DNA from: Clostridia bacterium
Lineage (GTDB): Bacteria > Bacillota_A > Clostridia > Oscillospirales > Acutalibacteraceae
Direction of reading: 5' to 3'
NCBI GenBank assembly: GCA_024699005.1
Contig: JAILQN010000053.1
Location: forward strand, 1 to 7,558
DNA length: 7,558 nt
Shown here piece after piece: positions 6,020-7,558 of this stretch. A model generated the notes under the pieces. The model ran no database searches. It saw only the letters and a list, made by a program, of their open reading frames with translations, and was not told where the DNA came from. Position numbers and translations under genes: made by a program. Numbering within the stretch: position 1 is the first letter of the stretch; every line of letters starts with the position of its first letter.

Positions 6020-7558
6020 ATGAAAACAAAGAAATCCGGGCGGATTCTGAGCGTCCTGCTTTCCGCGCTCATGCTCATGGGGCTTATCACCCCTGCGTTA
6101 TCGATCCCTGCCTCAGCAGAAGGCAGCGATTTGATAGCTGAGTACTTTTCCACTGACAGCGAATGGTATGATGCAGTCAGCGGTCAGAATCAGCTCGGCT
6201 GGACTACCGGCAGCTACACTTCATGTCAGTCAGACGGTTCACATTATTTTGACGAAACGCTGTACCTCAGAATAAACACTCAGAACCTGTTTTCCGGGGT
6301 GAGCGATTCCACGGGTATCTCGTTCTCTTATCAATGGAAAGCCGATCAATCAGTTAATCATCGCCATATTATTTCTCTCGGAGCAAATGAATTCAACGGC
6401 AATTCCAATGCAAATAATCATTTTTATATTTCTGCGACAACTTCCTGGATGAGCGAAGGCAAAGCGCCTTTTGTCGGGTATGTTAATGGTTCCGGTGATC
6501 AGCTTATTGGCGCCTATCCTGCCGACGCCCCGAATTTTACGATTGGAGAGAAATATGACATTACTGTCGTTATTTCCGCAGAAATCGGTGTCGTTTTTTA
6601 TATCAATGGTGCAAAATACAATGCGGCTTATAAAAACGGTGATAATTCAGTTTCTTCTTTTTCAGCACAACAAAACAATATTAAAGAATTTTTGAACTCT
6701 GTAAAGAATTGGAACAACAATTACATCGGTGTTTCGCGCTGGGCCGACGGATACATAAAAGGTTATCTCAAAGATTTGCGTATTTATAAGAAAAATCTCA
6801 GCGACGAAGATGTTTACACTGCTCTTGCTTCTCAGTATGCTTCAGAGATTGCAAATCTTGATCAGAGCAAGCTGGCAACACCTGCAAGCTTCAGTTTCGT
6901 TCCCACAGTAATCGATGGCAATCAGGTCTCATCCAGCTGGTATCAGAATGTTGTTTATCAGAACGGAATGTATTTCACCGGTGAATATGACAAGGCCTAT
7001 TTTAATCATAAATACGTTCTTCCAAACAGTATAGTTTTGGTATATGACGGACAGAGCGGCCACACTCCATCAATTCCAATAGAGTTTGAAACATGGGTAG
7101 GTAGCAAACATGAGGATGTTATACATGCAGTAACAGCATCCACATCCTATTTTGCCCTTACAGACAATTGGCATGGACACATGGATGGAAACGGATCCAA
7201 CTGGACGATGTGGCCGTCAGATTATGTAACAACAAATGCCTGGTTTTCTTATCAAAATAACGGAAATGTTGGAATAGATCCTTCCGAGGCACAAAATAAC
7301 AATGGAAATTACCAACAGGATAATACAAATACTCACAGATTCTGGTGGAATAAACTTATATTTAACGGTGAATCAGGTTTTGACTCGACAACCTATAATC
7401 TCTTTAGTCAAAGTATTAATTTGACGTTCTACGGTAGTTATTACGACTGGTATAGCAGACACTATGAGAATTTAAGCGTAATACATGATATAAATGCTTA
7501 TGTTATAAATTATGCTCCCATATATAACGCTCTTAATGGCCCGATGTGGAATATGTTC
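6020..7558 (+). CDS. Secreted LamG-like surface protein, N-terminal 513 residues (runs off the window)
   Basis: The frame is open from the ATG at 6020 to the end of the window with no stop, so the protein is longer than 513 residues. It starts with a signal peptide: basic MKTKKSGR, a hydrophobic stretch 9-27, and a probable cut after A33 in ASA-EG. Residues about 38-270 look like a concanavalin/LamG-type jelly roll, a fold that usually binds sugars or proteins. Supporting signs are the alternating beta-rich sequence, an IGVSRWADGYIKGYLKDLRIY stretch (ending at 256) and the closing LSDEDV (260-265), the usual end of such domains. From about 285 a second module begins. It is rich in Trp, Tyr and Asn, has a low-complexity Asn/Gln stretch (425-437) and an RFWWN segment (440-444), and I cannot assign it. 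GC drops along the gene, 39 of 120 bases at 7381-7500 against 35 of 60 at 901-960 in subunit A. It has its own promoter and is divergent from the phosphoesterase-like gene. A large cell-surface adhesin or glycan-binding protein is likely, but its anchor is out of view. Confidence 0.8.
   Translation, partial: MKTKKSGRILSVLLSALMLMGLITPALSIPASAEGSDLIAEYFSTDSEWYDAVSGQNQLGWTTGSYTSCQSDGSHYFDETLYLRINTQNLFSGVSDSTGISFSYQWKADQSVNHRHIISLGANEFNGNSNANNHFYISATTSWMSEGKAPFVGYVNGSGDQLIGAYPADAPNFTIGEKYDITVVISAEIGVVFYINGAKYNAAYKNGDNSVSSFSAQQNNIKEFLNSVKNWNNNYIGVSRWADGYIKGYLKDLRIYKKNLSDEDVYTALASQYASEIANLDQSKLATPASFSFVPTVIDGNQVSSSWYQNVVYQNGMYFTGEYDKAYFNHKYVLPNSIVLVYDGQSGHTPSIPIEFETWVGSKHEDVIHAVTASTSYFALTDNWHGHMDGNGSNWTMWPSDYVTTNAWFSYQNNGNVGIDPSEAQNNNGNYQQDNTNTHRFWWNKLIFNGESGFDSTTYNLFSQSINLTFYGSYYDWYSRHYENLSVIHDINAYVINYAPIYNALNGPMWNMF

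Noticed and set aside
6471..6695. 74-codon + strand open frame inside the LamG-like gene
   Set aside because: It is in another frame within the continuous 513-codon reading frame and has no ribosome binding site or recognisable content.

Overview
The window looks like chromosomal DNA of a Gram-positive anaerobe of the class Clostridia, probably a gut-type Oscillospiraceae or Ruminococcaceae relative. The grounds are a bacterial V/A-type ATP synthase operon in the clostridial order F-A-B-D, AGGAGG-like ribosome binding sites, classic TTGACA/TATAAT-type promoters, and secreted proteins with Gram-positive-style signal peptides. The assignment is an inference from gene content; no rRNA or other taxonomic marker is present.

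Region 1 (1-3978, + strand) is the downstream part of the ATP synthase operon: the last 34 codons of subunit F, then complete subunits A (catalytic), B (regulatory, nucleotide-binding) and D (central rotor stalk). A and B form the A3B3 head, while D with F forms the shaft coupling the head to the membrane ring, whose genes must lie to the left. All diagnostic residues of A and B are intact, so this region is ordinary. A 19-bp hairpin at 3987-4028 closes the operon and also serves the convergent gene on the other side.

Region 2 (4059-5780, - strand) encodes a 573-residue secreted protein with the layout of a calcineurin-like metallophosphoesterase. At nearly every recognisable metal-ligand position the expected residue has been replaced, so it reads as a secreted pseudoenzyme. 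It ends in a short Phe-rich amphipathic tail.

Region 3 (5781-6019) is a 239-bp AT-rich divergent intergenic region with one good promoter in each direction, both with 17-bp spacers. A 15-bp element occurs once in each spacer (14/15 identical, opposite orientation), which suggests that the two flanking secreted-protein genes are controlled together.

Region 4 (6020-7558, + strand) is the first 513 codons of a secreted protein that runs off the window. It has a signal peptide, a LamG/concanavalin-like domain and an aromatic- and Asn-rich second module that I do not recognise. Its base composition falls well below that of the ATP synthase genes.

The best candidates for something new are the inactivated phosphoesterase, its shared promoter element with the LamG-like surface protein, and the unassigned second module of that protein. 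I see no CRISPR array, tRNA, rRNA, insertion sequence or phage gene.
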